NCBI RefSeq assembly: GCF_003063415.1
Contig: NZ_NESK01000010.1
Coordinates: 51,238-115,237 of the forward strand
Reading direction: 5' to 3'
DNA length: 64,000 bases
Source: Limnohabitans sp. 2KL-17
GTDB taxonomy: Bacteria; Pseudomonadota; Gammaproteobacteria; Burkholderiales; Burkholderiaceae_C
Both the position numbers and the translations under genes were made by a program. Shown piece by piece: positions 52,524 to 61,320 of this stretch (positions are counted from its first letter, which is position 1; every line of letters begins with the position of its first letter). The notes under the pieces are model-generated. The model was not told where the DNA came from. It did not search any database and saw only the letters and a program-made list of their open reading frames with translations.

Positions 52524-53437
52524 GGGGTGTCGTCGCTGTCAGGTGATGCGGGTTTCATCTCGGTGTCTTCGACATCGATGACCTGGCGATTCCAGTCGCG
52601 GCTGGGCGTGTCAGCGGGCAGCGCTTCGGCTTGGTCTTTGACCAGGGACGACTGTTGCATCCAGGCTTCGGGTTGGGCCAACAGGCGTCGTGCCAAAGGC
52701 TCCAGACGGGTTTCGATCAAGTCCTGCACAACGGTGTCTTGTGCCCGCACGCGCACACTGCCAGGCCGCAGTTGGGCATCGGCTTCGAGCTGCATGTGTT
52801 GGGTGACCGATTCGCCCATGGCTTTCAGGCGCTGAAAATCTTCAGGATTAACGCTCACCTTCACCGGTTCGACCGGATGGTCCAGTTGCTGAATGCAGCC
52901 CTGGATCAGGTTGTGCACGGCCTGGCCAGAGAGCTGAAGTTCTGCGCGAACCAATTGCTCGGCCACATGCAATGACAGCCGTTTGAGGGGTTCAAAAAAC
53001 CGTTGAGGGTCTTGGCTGATGCTGCGCAATTCGATGCCCAAATGCCGCATCAACTCGCGCTCTTTGCTGCGCTCGGCTTCAAATTCGGTGCGCACCAGGT
53101 CTTGCCCTTCGAGCAAGCCGCGCTGATAGGCTTCGTCGCGCATTTGATCAAGCGCAGACTCTGTCCAAGGAGACTCCGGATCTGGCGTCTCTTCAGGCGC
53201 CTCGCCCGTATCTGTTGCGCCATCGGACGCTTCAGGATGAGTGGCGGCCAATGGTGCGTCTTCGGTCATCAAGCGGTCGGTGGGTTCCAGCTTTTCTGCG
53301 ACGCGCCACGGTCCAAAAGAGCGGGCAGAGGCTTCGTCCCACTGTGTGCGCAAAAACCGAGGTGTCTGTACCGTGCTGTTGAGCAAGGCATTGGGGCTCC
53401 AGGGGGCGGGCTTTTCGTGTACGTCAGACAAAGCCAT
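52520..53437 (-). CDS. fliH: Flagellar assembly protein FliH
   Basis: A 305-residue regulator of FliI. The N-terminal half is acidic and disordered (EAPEETPDPESPW), then comes the DEAYQRGLLEGQDLVRTEFEAERSKERELMRHL helix and the C-terminal domain (LSLHVAEQLVRAELQLSGQAVHNLIQGCIQQL ... GSVRVRAQDTVVQDLIETRLEPLARRLL). The start overlaps fliG by 14 bp and the end overlaps fliI by 4 bp. Confidence 0.9.
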   Translation of the reverse strand: MALSDVHEKPAPWSPNALLNSTVQTPRFLRTQWDEASARSFGPWRVAEKLEPTDRLMTEDAPLAATHPEASDGATDTGEAPEETPDPESPWTESALDQMRDEAYQRGLLEGQDLVRTEFEAERSKERELMRHLGIELRSISQDPQRFFEPLKRLSLHVAEQLVRAELQLSGQAVHNLIQGCIQQLDHPVEPVKVSVNPEDFQRLKAMGESVTQHMQLEADAQLRPGSVRVRAQDTVVQDLIETRLEPLARRLLAQPEAWMQQSSLVKDQAEALPADTPSRDWNRQVIDVEDTEMKPASPDSDDTP

Positions 53438-54542
53438 CTCCGCCTCCAGCCAGCACCAGTTCACCATCATCGGACAGCTTGCGCGCCAGGCGCATGACGG
53501 TCTTCTGTGCTTCTTCGACTTCGGTGATGCGCAGCGGGCCTTTGCCTTCCATGTCGTCCACAAACATCACTCGGGCTCGGGCCGACATGTTGTCGAGGAA
53601 CTTGTCTTTGACGAAGTCTGGCGCACCCTTCAGGGCCACCATCAACAAGTCTGGGTCTGCCTTGCGCATGATGGCCTGTATGCCCCGGTTGTCCACACCC
53701 ACCAGGTTTTCGAAGGTGAACATGTTGTCCTGGATCTTTTGCATCAAGTCCGGGTCCAGTTGGGACAAGCCGGACATGATGGCCGATTCGAGCTCCATTT
53801 TCACGGAGTTCATGATCTGGGCCGCAGCCTTGACGCCCCCGAAACTGGACGATTTGGACGAAGAGTTCGAAGCGAATTGCTTCATCATGATTTGTTCCAG
53901 CTCTTCCATTGCGGACGGCTGAACCGTTTCCAGACTGGCGATACGCTGCAAGATCTCGGGGCGGGATTCGGTTGGCAAAAAGTTCAGCACATCGGCGGCC
54001 ACTGTGTAATCGAGCACCGACAAGATGATGGCCACCACCTGCGGGTGTTCGCCCCGGATCATTTCTGCGATCGAGCGGGCGTCCATCCACTTCAGGATTT
54101 CAAGCCCTTTGCTGCCTTGGCCCGGCATGATGCGGCTGAGCACCGATGCGGCCTTGTCTTCGCCCAGGGCGCGCTTGAGTACTTTTTCGACATAGTCGCC
54201 CGTGCCCAAGCCCAGGCTGGTCTGCTTTTTGAGCATGGTGACAAATTCATCAAGGACGATGTTCACCGCCTCTTGTGACAAATCCGACACAGAGACCATC
54301 GCGGCACCCAAAGACTGCACTTCCTTGGGGTTCATGAAGCGGATGATCTCGGAGGCTTGTTGTTCACCCAGCAGCAGCATCAAGACCGCTGCCCGCTGTG
54401 TGCTGGTCAATTCGGCCAATTCCTTGGCCAATTCTTCGGTCATGAGTACCGAGGCATCGGCTGCAGGCGTTGCAGCAGCGCCTTTTGCATCCTTGGCCTT
54501 GTCGGCTTTCGCGTCTTTGTCGTCGGGTTTCTTGGTAGCCAT
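53424..54542 (-). CDS. fliG: Flagellar motor switch protein FliG
   Basis: A 372-residue FliG with the three-domain core: LTSTQRAAVLMLLLGEQQASEIIRFMNPKEVQSLGAAMVS, the middle EHPQVVAIILSVLDYTVAADVLNFLPTESRPEILQRIA, and the C-terminal torque-generating FTFENLVGVDNRGIQAIMRKAD. The charged residues of that helix are kept. A lysine- and alanine-rich N-terminal extension of about 35 residues is unusual. It lies 21 bp after fliF. Confidence 0.95.
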   Translation of the reverse strand: MATKKPDDKDAKADKAKDAKGAAATPAADASVLMTEELAKELAELTSTQRAAVLMLLLGEQQASEIIRFMNPKEVQSLGAAMVSVSDLSQEAVNIVLDEFVTMLKKQTSLGLGTGDYVEKVLKRALGEDKAASVLSRIMPGQGSKGLEILKWMDARSIAEMIRGEHPQVVAIILSVLDYTVAADVLNFLPTESRPEILQRIASLETVQPSAMEELEQIMMKQFASNSSSKSSSFGGVKAAAQIMNSVKMELESAIMSGLSQLDPDLMQKIQDNMFTFENLVGVDNRGIQAIMRKADPDLLMVALKGAPDFVKDKFLDNMSARARVMFVDDMEGKGPLRITEVEEAQKTVMRLARKLSDDGELVLAGGGDGFV

Positions 54543-54563
54543 GGTATTGAGTCCTTGTTGTAT

Positions 54564-56426
54564 TTAGCCGACCTTAACCATGCTCTTGAGCACGTTGGCC
54601 ACACGGCCTGAGTCTTCGGCCACCAGCATGCGGATCAGCGCCACTTTGTCGTCGTAGGTGTTGGCGGTGTCCAGCATGTCCATGGAGATGCTTGACTTCT
54701 TGGGTTTGAGCTTGGCCTTGATCTCTTCCAGGCTCTCGCCTTCGCCAATCTGGATCATGCGCATGTCGTCTGCGCTCAACTCGCCATCGCTCAGTGCAGC
54801 CTTGGCTTGTTCGTCGTCGGTGACCGCATTGCTGGCATACATGTTCTTCATGATGGGGCGGACCACGATGAGCATGAAGACAATGAAGCTGATGGCCAGC
54901 AAGCCGCCTTTGATGCCGGTTTGCACCGCGTCTTCCAGGTACCAGGGAATCGTTTCCAGGGCTGCTGCAGGCTCGAATTTGGCTGGGACCACGGAGACGT
55001 TGTCGCCCCGCTCCTGGTCAAAACCCACCACGCCGCGCACCACTTGAAGCATTTGCTCCAGCTCTTGCGGTGTGTAGGCCTGTGTGGTGGGGGCATTGGG
55101 CACAACGGGTGCATCTTTGGCCGGTGGCGGTATTGGGCGCTCGTTCACTACCACGGCCACGCTGACCTTCATCACGCCACCCGTGGCGTTGCGCACATGG
55201 CGAATGGTGCGGTCCAGCTCAAAATTGCGGGTGGACCGGCTGCTGAGTTTGTTGGCCGATTCGGCTTGGCCTTTGCTTGCATCCGCCGCAGTGGCCGTGG
55301 TGGTGGTCGAGTCGATGGGTGCGGTGTTGGACAAACTGCCCGGCACGCCCTCGGCACTTCGGCTAGCGTTGCGGTCTTCGGCCAGCACCTCTGAGCGGGT
55401 GCGGGGGCCTTTGTCGCGGTTGTCAAAATCTTCGGTTGTGCTTTCGATTTGGGTGAAGTCCAGCGACAGATTGACCTGTGAGCGCACATTGGCCTCGCCC
55501 ACCATGGGCGACAAAATCTGCATGATGCGGGTACGGTAAACCTCTTCAAGGTGCTGCTTGTGCTGCTCTTGGGCCGATGTCAGCCCCAGTTTTTGCTCGG
55601 TGGCCGACTCGGTCATGAGCTTGCCCACGTTGTCCACCACGGTCACATGGTCGTGTGCCAGATAAGGCACGCTGGAAGAGACCAAATGCACGATGGCCTG
55701 AACCTGTGAGGCTGATACTGCACGACCTGGGTAGGGTGCCAGCACCACCGAGGCTTTGGGCGGTGTGCGGTCACGCACAAAAACACTTTGCTTGGGCGTG
55801 GCCAGGTGCACGCGGGCACTTTGCACGCTGCCAATTTGCATGATGCTGCGGGCCAGCTCTTGTTCCATGGCCGCATTCACCTTGACCTGCTCCATGAACT
55901 GGCTGGTGGTCATGGACGACTGTTCTTTCAGGCCGTCCAGGCCTGTGGCGCCCGCTTTGGGCAGTCCTTGCGAAGCCAAAAAAATCCGGGCTTCATGGAA
56001 GCGTTGGCTGGGAACCGTCAGTTGGCCGGTAGCCGGGTCAATTTTGGGGCTGAAGTCGGCTGTCTTGAGCGATTCAAAGGCTTTTTGTTGGTCAGCCTCT
56101 TGCAGGCCAGGCATCACTGGGCGGTAGGGCGTCGCTTGCATCCACGCATAGACCAAGCCAAAGATCACCAGCACAACCAGCATGACGATCAGCGGCAACA
56201 CCCGACGAACGGCGGGTTGGTTGACCACGGTTTTGAAAGTCTCTGACATGCCTTCAATGCGCCAGGGGCTGAGGCCGCCATTGCTGGCGCCATTGGCATT
56301 GGCCGCGCCATTGGCGCCCGGAGCGTTGGCCAAGGCGGTGCTGTTGGACACGTTGGCCGGTGTATTGGCGGATGTGTTTGGCGCGGTCATCACGCCTGTG
56401 TTCATTGCTGCAGTTGCTGTGGCCAT
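54564..56426 (-). CDS. fliF: Flagellar MS-ring protein FliF
   Basis: A 620-residue protein with two membrane segments (VLPLIVMLVVLVIFGLVYAWM near residue 80 and GGLLAISFIVFMLIVVRPIM near 490) and the ring-building motifs YRPVMPGLQEADQQKAFESLKTADF and QEQHKQHLEEVYRTRIMQILSPMVGEANVRSQVN. The C-terminal tail that binds FliG is present. A threonine/asparagine/alanine-rich N-terminal stretch precedes the first helix. It follows fliE by 25 bp. Confidence 0.95.
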   Translation of the reverse strand: MATATAAMNTGVMTAPNTSANTPANVSNSTALANAPGANGAANANGASNGGLSPWRIEGMSETFKTVVNQPAVRRVLPLIVMLVVLVIFGLVYAWMQATPYRPVMPGLQEADQQKAFESLKTADFSPKIDPATGQLTVPSQRFHEARIFLASQGLPKAGATGLDGLKEQSSMTTSQFMEQVKVNAAMEQELARSIMQIGSVQSARVHLATPKQSVFVRDRTPPKASVVLAPYPGRAVSASQVQAIVHLVSSSVPYLAHDHVTVVDNVGKLMTESATEQKLGLTSAQEQHKQHLEEVYRTRIMQILSPMVGEANVRSQVNLSLDFTQIESTTEDFDNRDKGPRTRSEVLAEDRNASRSAEGVPGSLSNTAPIDSTTTTATAADASKGQAESANKLSSRSTRNFELDRTIRHVRNATGGVMKVSVAVVVNERPIPPPAKDAPVVPNAPTTQAYTPQELEQMLQVVRGVVGFDQERGDNVSVVPAKFEPAAALETIPWYLEDAVQTGIKGGLLAISFIVFMLIVVRPIMKNMYASNAVTDDEQAKAALSDGELSADDMRMIQIGEGESLEEIKAKLKPKKSSISMDMLDTANTYDDKVALIRMLVAEDSGRVANVLKSMVKVG

Positions 56427-56451
56427 GTTTATTCTTCTTCAGTTAAGAGGG

Positions 56452-56811
56452 TCAGACCGGCATGTTCAAGATTTCTTCGTAAGCCTTGAGCACTTTGTTG
56501 CGCACTTGCAAGGTGGCCTCAAAGGCCAGCGAAGATTTCTGCATGCCCAGCACCACATCGGTCAGCGCCATGTTTTCGCCTCGGTCAAAAGCGTTGCGCA
56601 TTTCCGATGATTGGACTTGCAGTTGGTTGACTTGTCCGAGCGCACCCGAGACCAGATCAGAGAAACCCGTTTTTTGCACGCCGCCTGTGCCACCGATCGA
56701 ATCGGTCGCGCTGGGCATGCCCATTGTTTTGCCCGCAGCTTCAGACTGGTGGCTGCGCAGGGTTTGCAGCATCGACTGGATGCTGGCTGGAGAAATGGCT
56801 TTGTCGATCAT
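56452..56811 (-). CDS. fliE: Flagellar hook-basal body protein FliE
   Basis: A 119-residue protein that joins the MS ring to the rod. The C-terminal half FDRGENMALTDVVLGMQKSSLAFEATLQVRNKVLKAYEEILNMPV matches FliE closely. It begins 11 bp after the sigma-54 activator gene, so it is probably read from the same promoter. Confidence 0.93.
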   Translation of the reverse strand: MIDKAISPASIQSMLQTLRSHQSEAAGKTMGMPSATDSIGGTGGVQKTGFSDLVSGALGQVNQLQVQSSEMRNAFDRGENMALTDVVLGMQKSSLAFEATLQVRNKVLKAYEEILNMPV

Positions 56812-56822
56812 TCTTGTCTCCC

Positions 56823-58376
56823 TTAGTAAGCGCTGGCCATGCCCAGACCCAACTCACGCAGTTGGGCCAGTTTGTAGCGCAGGGTGCGTGGGCTGATGCC
56901 CAGGCGCTTGGCGGCTTCTGTTTTGCTGGGGGTGGTGGCCAGCGTGGCCATGATCACCTGGTGCTCGTTCATGCGGGTGGCACTGCTCAGGTCGGTGGCA
57001 GGGCTGGCCACGTCGGTCAAAGCCAAGGGGCTGTGTTGTGGGGTGTTGTCTGCGTTGTCCTTGGCGTTGTTGTCTGCAGTGTTGCCTAGGTCCATGGCCT
57101 GGATGGAGTCGCTCATGAACTGCTGCACCGTGGACGATGGCGGGACCAATGCAGCCGCTGTCACCGTCTGGGGTGGTGGTGTGCTGGCCATCGTGGGGTT
57201 GATGGTGAGGGTGGCTGGCGTCATGGTGGCCGCTGTCAACCAATCGTCAAACATCAAATGGGCCGGGGTGACCACATGGTCAGCGCACAAGACCAAGGCG
57301 CGGCGAATCACGTTTTCGAGTTCGCGCACATTGCCTGGCCAGGGGTATTGCAACAACATCGTTTGAGCTTGCGGGTGAATCTGCCAAGGTTTTTTGTCGT
57401 GTTGCAAAAGCGACTGCATGGCCAAGGGAATGATGTCGCCAGGGCGCTCGCACAAAGGCAGCAAACGCATGCGGAAGGTCGCGATGCGGTAGTACAGGTC
57501 TTCGCGGAACTCGCGCTCCACAATGGCTTTTTTCAGATCTTTATTGGTGGCCGCCACGATGCGCACATTCAGCTGAATGACGCTTTGTCCACCCAAGCGG
57601 GTGAGTTGGCGCTCTTGCAGCACGCGCAGCAATTTGCTTTGCAGGTGCATGGGCATCTCACCGATTTCATCCAAAAACAAGGTCCCGCCCTGGGCTTGCT
57701 CAAACAAGCCTTTTTGTTCGCGGTGGGCCCCGGTGAAAGCCCCTTTCTCGTGACCAAACAACATGTCTTCGATCAGGTTTTCGGGCATGGCCGCGCAATT
57801 GAGCGCCACAAACGGGCCACGGGAACGACCCGAAGCCTCATGCAGCACGCGTGCCAAAACTTCTTTGCCCGAACCTGTGGGGCCCACCAGCAAGGCGGTC
57901 ACTTCGGCTTGGGCTACTTTTTGGGCCAAGGCCAGCAGGTGCTGGCTGGCAGGATCGACAAACACCACATTGCGCATGGGCTGCGGTGTTGCACGCGCAG
58001 CCGACGGGTTGATTTGATTGAGCAAGCGCAACCATGAAGCAGGGCGCACATCTTGTGTGGCCAGCACCGTGAGAGCGCCGGCTTGGGTGGCTTCGACGGC
58101 CAGATCGAACTCATGGCGGTCAACGCGGCAAACCACCGGAGTGCTCAAGCCGGCGTCTTGCAACAGTTGTTGCACAGCTTTGAGCCGGGTGACATCCAGG
58201 GCCAGGTGCAACACCACCACGGCGGCATCGGGAGCTTGAGCGACCAGGCTGTCCAGGGTGGTCACGGGCATCACGGCCCAGCCAGAGACTTGCAGTGCCT
58301 GACTGTGCTCGGGGCTCAGGGCGTTTTCGGGGTCCAGCCAAAGGGCGAGAGGGGCAGAAACGGGTTGTGACTTCAC
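56823..58376 (-). CDS. Sigma-54-dependent flagellar activator (FleQ/FlrC-like)
   Basis: A 517-residue enhancer-binding protein. The N-terminal 130 residues are a degenerate receiver-like domain. The AAA+ core has Walker A LLVGPTGSGKEVLARVLH, the sigma-54 contact loop KGAFTGAHREQKGLFEQAQGG, Walker B GGTLFLDEIGEMP and the YPWPGNVRELENVIRRAL block. The C-terminus is a Fis-type helix (KTEAAKRLGISPRTLRYKLAQLREL). Translation starts at GTG 58376. A sigma-54 promoter lies 34 bp upstream, so it may drive its own gene and the fliEFGHIJ unit. Confidence 0.92.
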   Translation of the reverse strand: MKSQPVSAPLALWLDPENALSPEHSQALQVSGWAVMPVTTLDSLVAQAPDAAVVVLHLALDVTRLKAVQQLLQDAGLSTPVVCRVDRHEFDLAVEATQAGALTVLATQDVRPASWLRLLNQINPSAARATPQPMRNVVFVDPASQHLLALAQKVAQAEVTALLVGPTGSGKEVLARVLHEASGRSRGPFVALNCAAMPENLIEDMLFGHEKGAFTGAHREQKGLFEQAQGGTLFLDEIGEMPMHLQSKLLRVLQERQLTRLGGQSVIQLNVRIVAATNKDLKKAIVEREFREDLYYRIATFRMRLLPLCERPGDIIPLAMQSLLQHDKKPWQIHPQAQTMLLQYPWPGNVRELENVIRRALVLCADHVVTPAHLMFDDWLTAATMTPATLTINPTMASTPPPQTVTAAALVPPSSTVQQFMSDSIQAMDLGNTADNNAKDNADNTPQHSPLALTDVASPATDLSSATRMNEHQVIMATLATTPSKTEAAKRLGISPRTLRYKLAQLRELGLGMASAY

Positions 58377-58409
58377 GGCGGTGGCCTCATGTACAGATGA
58401 GACTGACTA

Positions 58410-58425
58410 AGCAACCCTTGTGCCA
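58410..58425 (-). promoter_or_regulatory. Sigma-54 promoter before the activator-fliEFGHIJ unit
   Basis: On the minus strand TGGCACAAGGGTTGCT has the -24 TGGCAC and -12 TTGC elements with the correct 5-bp spacer. It lies 34 bp upstream of the activator start. Confidence 0.85.
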
Positions 58426-58577
58426 GATATTTATTGTGTTTTAAATGCCTAAAAAATCAAAAAATGAATACTTAATAATTTTTAAGTTTCTTGAAATATT
58501 GACACTGTGCTTGACGGAAGTTTGACAGCGAGAAAGACAGAAGCAGGCGCGGCCGATGCAGCCTGTGAACACGCTGC

Positions 58578-58793
58578 TCAGCGGGAGATGGGTTGTTCTT
58601 TGGCGTGAAAGAGTTGGCAAAACTGGCCGTCCACACGCAAAACCTCCAGTGCGGGCAGCAGGCGCGACTGAAAGCCCATGGCTCGACAGGCGTAGGGAGA
58701 AGACGGCACGTGGCTCACCGCAAAATGCCGGCATTGCCAGCAGTTGGGGCCTTTGGCATTCAAAGCAGGAGCCTTAGGTTTGTCGAGCGTCAT
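58578..58793 (-). CDS. Small conserved-type four-cysteine protein
   Basis: A 71-residue protein with four Cys: CWQCRHF, a single Cys in YACRAMGFQSRLLPALEVL and one in GQFCQLF. This C-x2-C...C...C pattern with an RAMGF-S block recalls a widespread small, probably metal-binding, uncharacterised family. ATG 58793 is chosen; a TTG at 58844 falls in the fliC terminator. It lies between fliC and the sigma-54 activator gene on the same strand, with no firm function. Confidence 0.7.
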   Translation of the reverse strand: MTLDKPKAPALNAKGPNCWQCRHFAVSHVPSSPYACRAMGFQSRLLPALEVLRVDGQFCQLFHAKEQPISR

Positions 58794-58831
58794 TTGTGTG
58801 CGATTCAACAATATCCGTTCATACCGCGACA

Positions 58832-58851
58832 AAGGGGCTTTCAAGCCCCTT
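58832..58851 (-). terminator. Rho-independent terminator after fliC
   Basis: AAGGGGCTT-tc-AAGCCCCTT is a perfect 9-bp stem 19 bp past the fliC stop, followed on the minus strand by a short T run. Confidence 0.7.
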
Positions 58852-58870
58852 GTTCAGCGAGAAGCCGTGA

Positions 58871-60031
58871 TTAACCTTGGAGAAGTTTGAGCACTGTCTG
58901 CTGGTCAGTATTGGCCTGTGCCAAAACAGCTGTAGCCGCTTGCTGGATGATCTGGGTCCGTGCCAGCTCCGAGCTGGCCTTGGCGTAGTCCGCATCCAGA
59001 ATCGAGCTGCGTGAAGCAGAAGTGTACTGGGACACATTGGTCAGGTTGTCCACTGCGTAAGTCAAGCGGTTGATCATCGCACCCAGGCCAGCACGGGCCT
59101 GGTTGATCTTGTCCAGGGCGAAGTCGAGCTGTCGTATTGACTCGTTCGAATTGGGCGCGCTGTTGATTTCAAGGGCCACCAGGTTACTCAAAGTGCCTGT
59201 GGTAGAGGTGGCTGTGGTGGTCGCCACCGCTTCTGTGCCAGCGGCAAATTTGACACTGCCTGCAGGCGTGTTGGTGATCGTATAACGGGTCGTTCCCAAA
59301 ACCTCTTTGGCGGCCTCAAAAATGTTGGTGGCAATGTTGGTGTTGGGTACTGCGGCCGCGACATCTTCTGCAGTCACGGTGTAACTCACAATGTTGTCGT
59401 TGATCGACAGGCTGATGGAGTCTCCAGCCGCATAGGTGCCTGCCATCGCCATGGTTGATGCGCCTGCCGAGATGGCTGAAAACGCCGCCTTGGTGGTGGC
59501 TGAGTCAAACTCCGAAAAGCCCACTTCACCCAAGGTGTGCGTGATGACTTGGCCTTTGCTGGCACCCACTTGGAAGGCAAATTTTCCGGCTTCACCCTGG
59601 TCGCCTGAAAAGGACCCATCGAGCAAATTAAAGCCGTTCCACTGGGTTTCTTTGGTGACGCGGCCGACTTCTTCTTTGAGTTGCTGGTATTCCAGGTCCA
59701 GATAACCGCGGTCGGCTTTGGAGTAAGTGTCGTTGGCCGCTTGTACCGACAGTTCACGCATGCGCTGAACCATGCTCGTGATCTCGATCATGGCACCCTC
59801 AGCCGTCTGAAGCATCGACATCGAATCGTTGCCGTTTCGCACCGCCTGGTCCATGCCACGAATCTGCGCAGTCATTCGTGAGGAAATGGCCAGACCTGCG
59901 GCGTCATCCTTGGCTGAGTTGATGCGCTTGCCTGTCGACAATTGCTCCATGGCCGAAGACAAAGAGCGGCTGTTTTTTGCCAGCGCATTTTGTGAAATCA
60001 GCGATTTGATGTTGGTGTTAATGACGGTCAT
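58871..60031 (-). CDS. fliC: Flagellin FliC
   Basis: A 386-residue flagellin. The N-terminal D0/D1 part (MTVINTNIKSLISQNALAKNSRSLSSAMEQLSTGKRINSAKDDAAGLAIS) and the C-terminal part (INQARAGLGAMINRLTYAVDNL ... ADYAKASSELARTQIIQQAATAVLAQANTDQQTVLKLLQG) are fully conserved. The variable middle (about 170-280) is short and rich in Ser, Thr and Ala, giving many possible O-glycosylation sites. It follows orf158 by 40 bp with no clear promoter between, so both probably use the sigma-54 promoter at 60621-60636. Confidence 0.97.
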   Translation of the reverse strand: MTVINTNIKSLISQNALAKNSRSLSSAMEQLSTGKRINSAKDDAAGLAISSRMTAQIRGMDQAVRNGNDSMSMLQTAEGAMIEITSMVQRMRELSVQAANDTYSKADRGYLDLEYQQLKEEVGRVTKETQWNGFNLLDGSFSGDQGEAGKFAFQVGASKGQVITHTLGEVGFSEFDSATTKAAFSAISAGASTMAMAGTYAAGDSISLSINDNIVSYTVTAEDVAAAVPNTNIATNIFEAAKEVLGTTRYTITNTPAGSVKFAAGTEAVATTTATSTTGTLSNLVALEINSAPNSNESIRQLDFALDKINQARAGLGAMINRLTYAVDNLTNVSQYTSASRSSILDADYAKASSELARTQIIQQAATAVLAQANTDQQTVLKLLQG

Positions 60032-60071
60032 GATGATGTTCCTTCAGTTCAGGTGGCGTTGGGCCGGACCA

Positions 60072-60548
60072 TTAATGGGTATTGGCCGCTGCCTCATGGG
60101 CATGGTTGTTTGACAACAAGGCCTTCAGCGATTGCTTTTCACCCAGCAGGACAGGGTTGTCGGCGTAAATCGTCAATGCACACTCAGCGGCATGCAATGC
60201 AGCTACTGGCTCGCATTGGCAGCGCAAAACGCGGATCCAGTGTTGCCAAGTGGCGACTGGTGTTCGGCCATCTTGGAGGTCAATCAATTGCTCCAGCAAA
60301 TTACCGGCAGTCAACCAGTCTTGACGCACCTCAGCCAGCAAAGCTGAAATGGCCAAAATTTCTTCACTTTGTGGGTAAAGGCTTAGACCTGCATTGCTCA
60401 ATGCATCTGCAAGCGCTAATTGGTTTTGTTCGACCAGTTCGGCAATGGTTTGGCGAATCTGATCGGGCAGGAAACGCGACACTTCACGGTCGCTCAGCAT
60501 GCGGCCCATGGAAGCCTGTGCAATCATGGATTGATAAAGAGATGTCAT
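60072..60548 (-). CDS. Unrecognised 158-residue helical protein upstream of fliC
   Basis: A soluble, mostly helical protein. Segments such as ALADALSNAGLSLYPQSEEILAISALLAEVRQDWLTAGNLLEQLIDLQDG and WQHWIRVLRCQCEPVAALHAAECALTIYADNP look like two or three TPR-like helix pairs. A good CAGGAG ribosome site precedes the ATG. It is the first gene after a strong sigma-54 promoter and lies directly upstream of fliC, so a flagellar role (chaperone or regulator of flagellin) is likely but unproven. I did not recognise a named family. Confidence 0.75.
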   Translation of the reverse strand: MTSLYQSMIAQASMGRMLSDREVSRFLPDQIRQTIAELVEQNQLALADALSNAGLSLYPQSEEILAISALLAEVRQDWLTAGNLLEQLIDLQDGRTPVATWQHWIRVLRCQCEPVAALHAAECALTIYADNPVLLGEKQSLKALLSNNHAHEAAANTH

Positions 60549-60620
60549 GTTCTGAACTCCTGTGTAGGTGTCGATAAGCCGTCGGGTATGACTTGCCAGC
60601 GGCTGTGATGAACAGGGTTA

Positions 60621-60636
60621 AGCAAAAGGCGTGCCA
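60621..60636 (-). promoter_or_regulatory. Sigma-54 promoter before orf158-fliC
   Basis: On the minus strand TGGCACGCCTTTTGCT matches the sigma-54 consensus TGGCACG-N4-TTGCT exactly. It lies 73 bp upstream of the orf158 start. Confidence 0.9.
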
Positions 60637-61320
60637 GCTATTTCTGGCGCCGCTGATCGGGCTTGATGCAGGAATAAGTTTGAAGGGGTAAATGGAAAAT
60701 TTGAAAATAATTGAATCTGCTTTATGAACTTTAAGATTCATATGGCTTGTATTTTTATTTTCAAATACCGTATGTGAGCTTTTGCCAAAGCTGCTGTGCT
60801 GTGAGCCGCACCAAGTGCTCAATGGCAGGCTATTGGTGCGGCTAAAGATTGCCGTTGAGGAGGAATACGCTAGGGGTTAGGCTTGCCGCAAGGGCAATTT
60901 GACAGGCTCCAGGATCGGATTCCGCTTGAACCAAGCCGGATTATTAGGTGGCGCATTTTTTGCTTACACCTTAAAAGCATAAAGCAGATGTCTTGCTAAT
61001 AGACATTAGAAAATTTTACAAACAATCTATCGAAAGGATATGGCCAGTCTTTGTAGAGTAGTGAGGCAGTAGATCAATGAGGTGATGTGAAACAGGGCAG
61101 ATTAGGGCGAGTTAAACCTGCATGTAATGTCAGACATCGACAGTCCGCTATAGCTGAAGGTGCGCTTGGCAGCATATATGCACAAGGGTCAGCTGGCACG
61201 TTTGACAAACCAGGTGTTTAGCAATAGATCCCGGATGTACAAGCCCAATCAACTTCTTCGTAAAACAACTCAATACAAGTCCCACTTGATATCCACAAGC
61301 CAACCATATAGAACCCCAAA
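60637..61320. other. Long AT-richer gap between the flagellar unit and the glycosyltransferase genes
   Basis: No gene can be supported in about 680 bp. Short frames exist (for example a 48-residue frame from ATG 61178 whose stop overlaps the glycosyltransferase start as ATGA) but none has convincing composition or a known family. Promoters for the plus-strand glycosyltransferase genes should lie here; none was clear. The drop in GC suggests an old insertion or decayed sequence. Confidence 0.5.

Noticed and set aside
61194..61210. TGGCACGTTTGACA, a possible sigma-54 promoter before the glycosyltransferases
   Set aside because: The -24 half is good but the -12 GC element is missing at the needed spacing.
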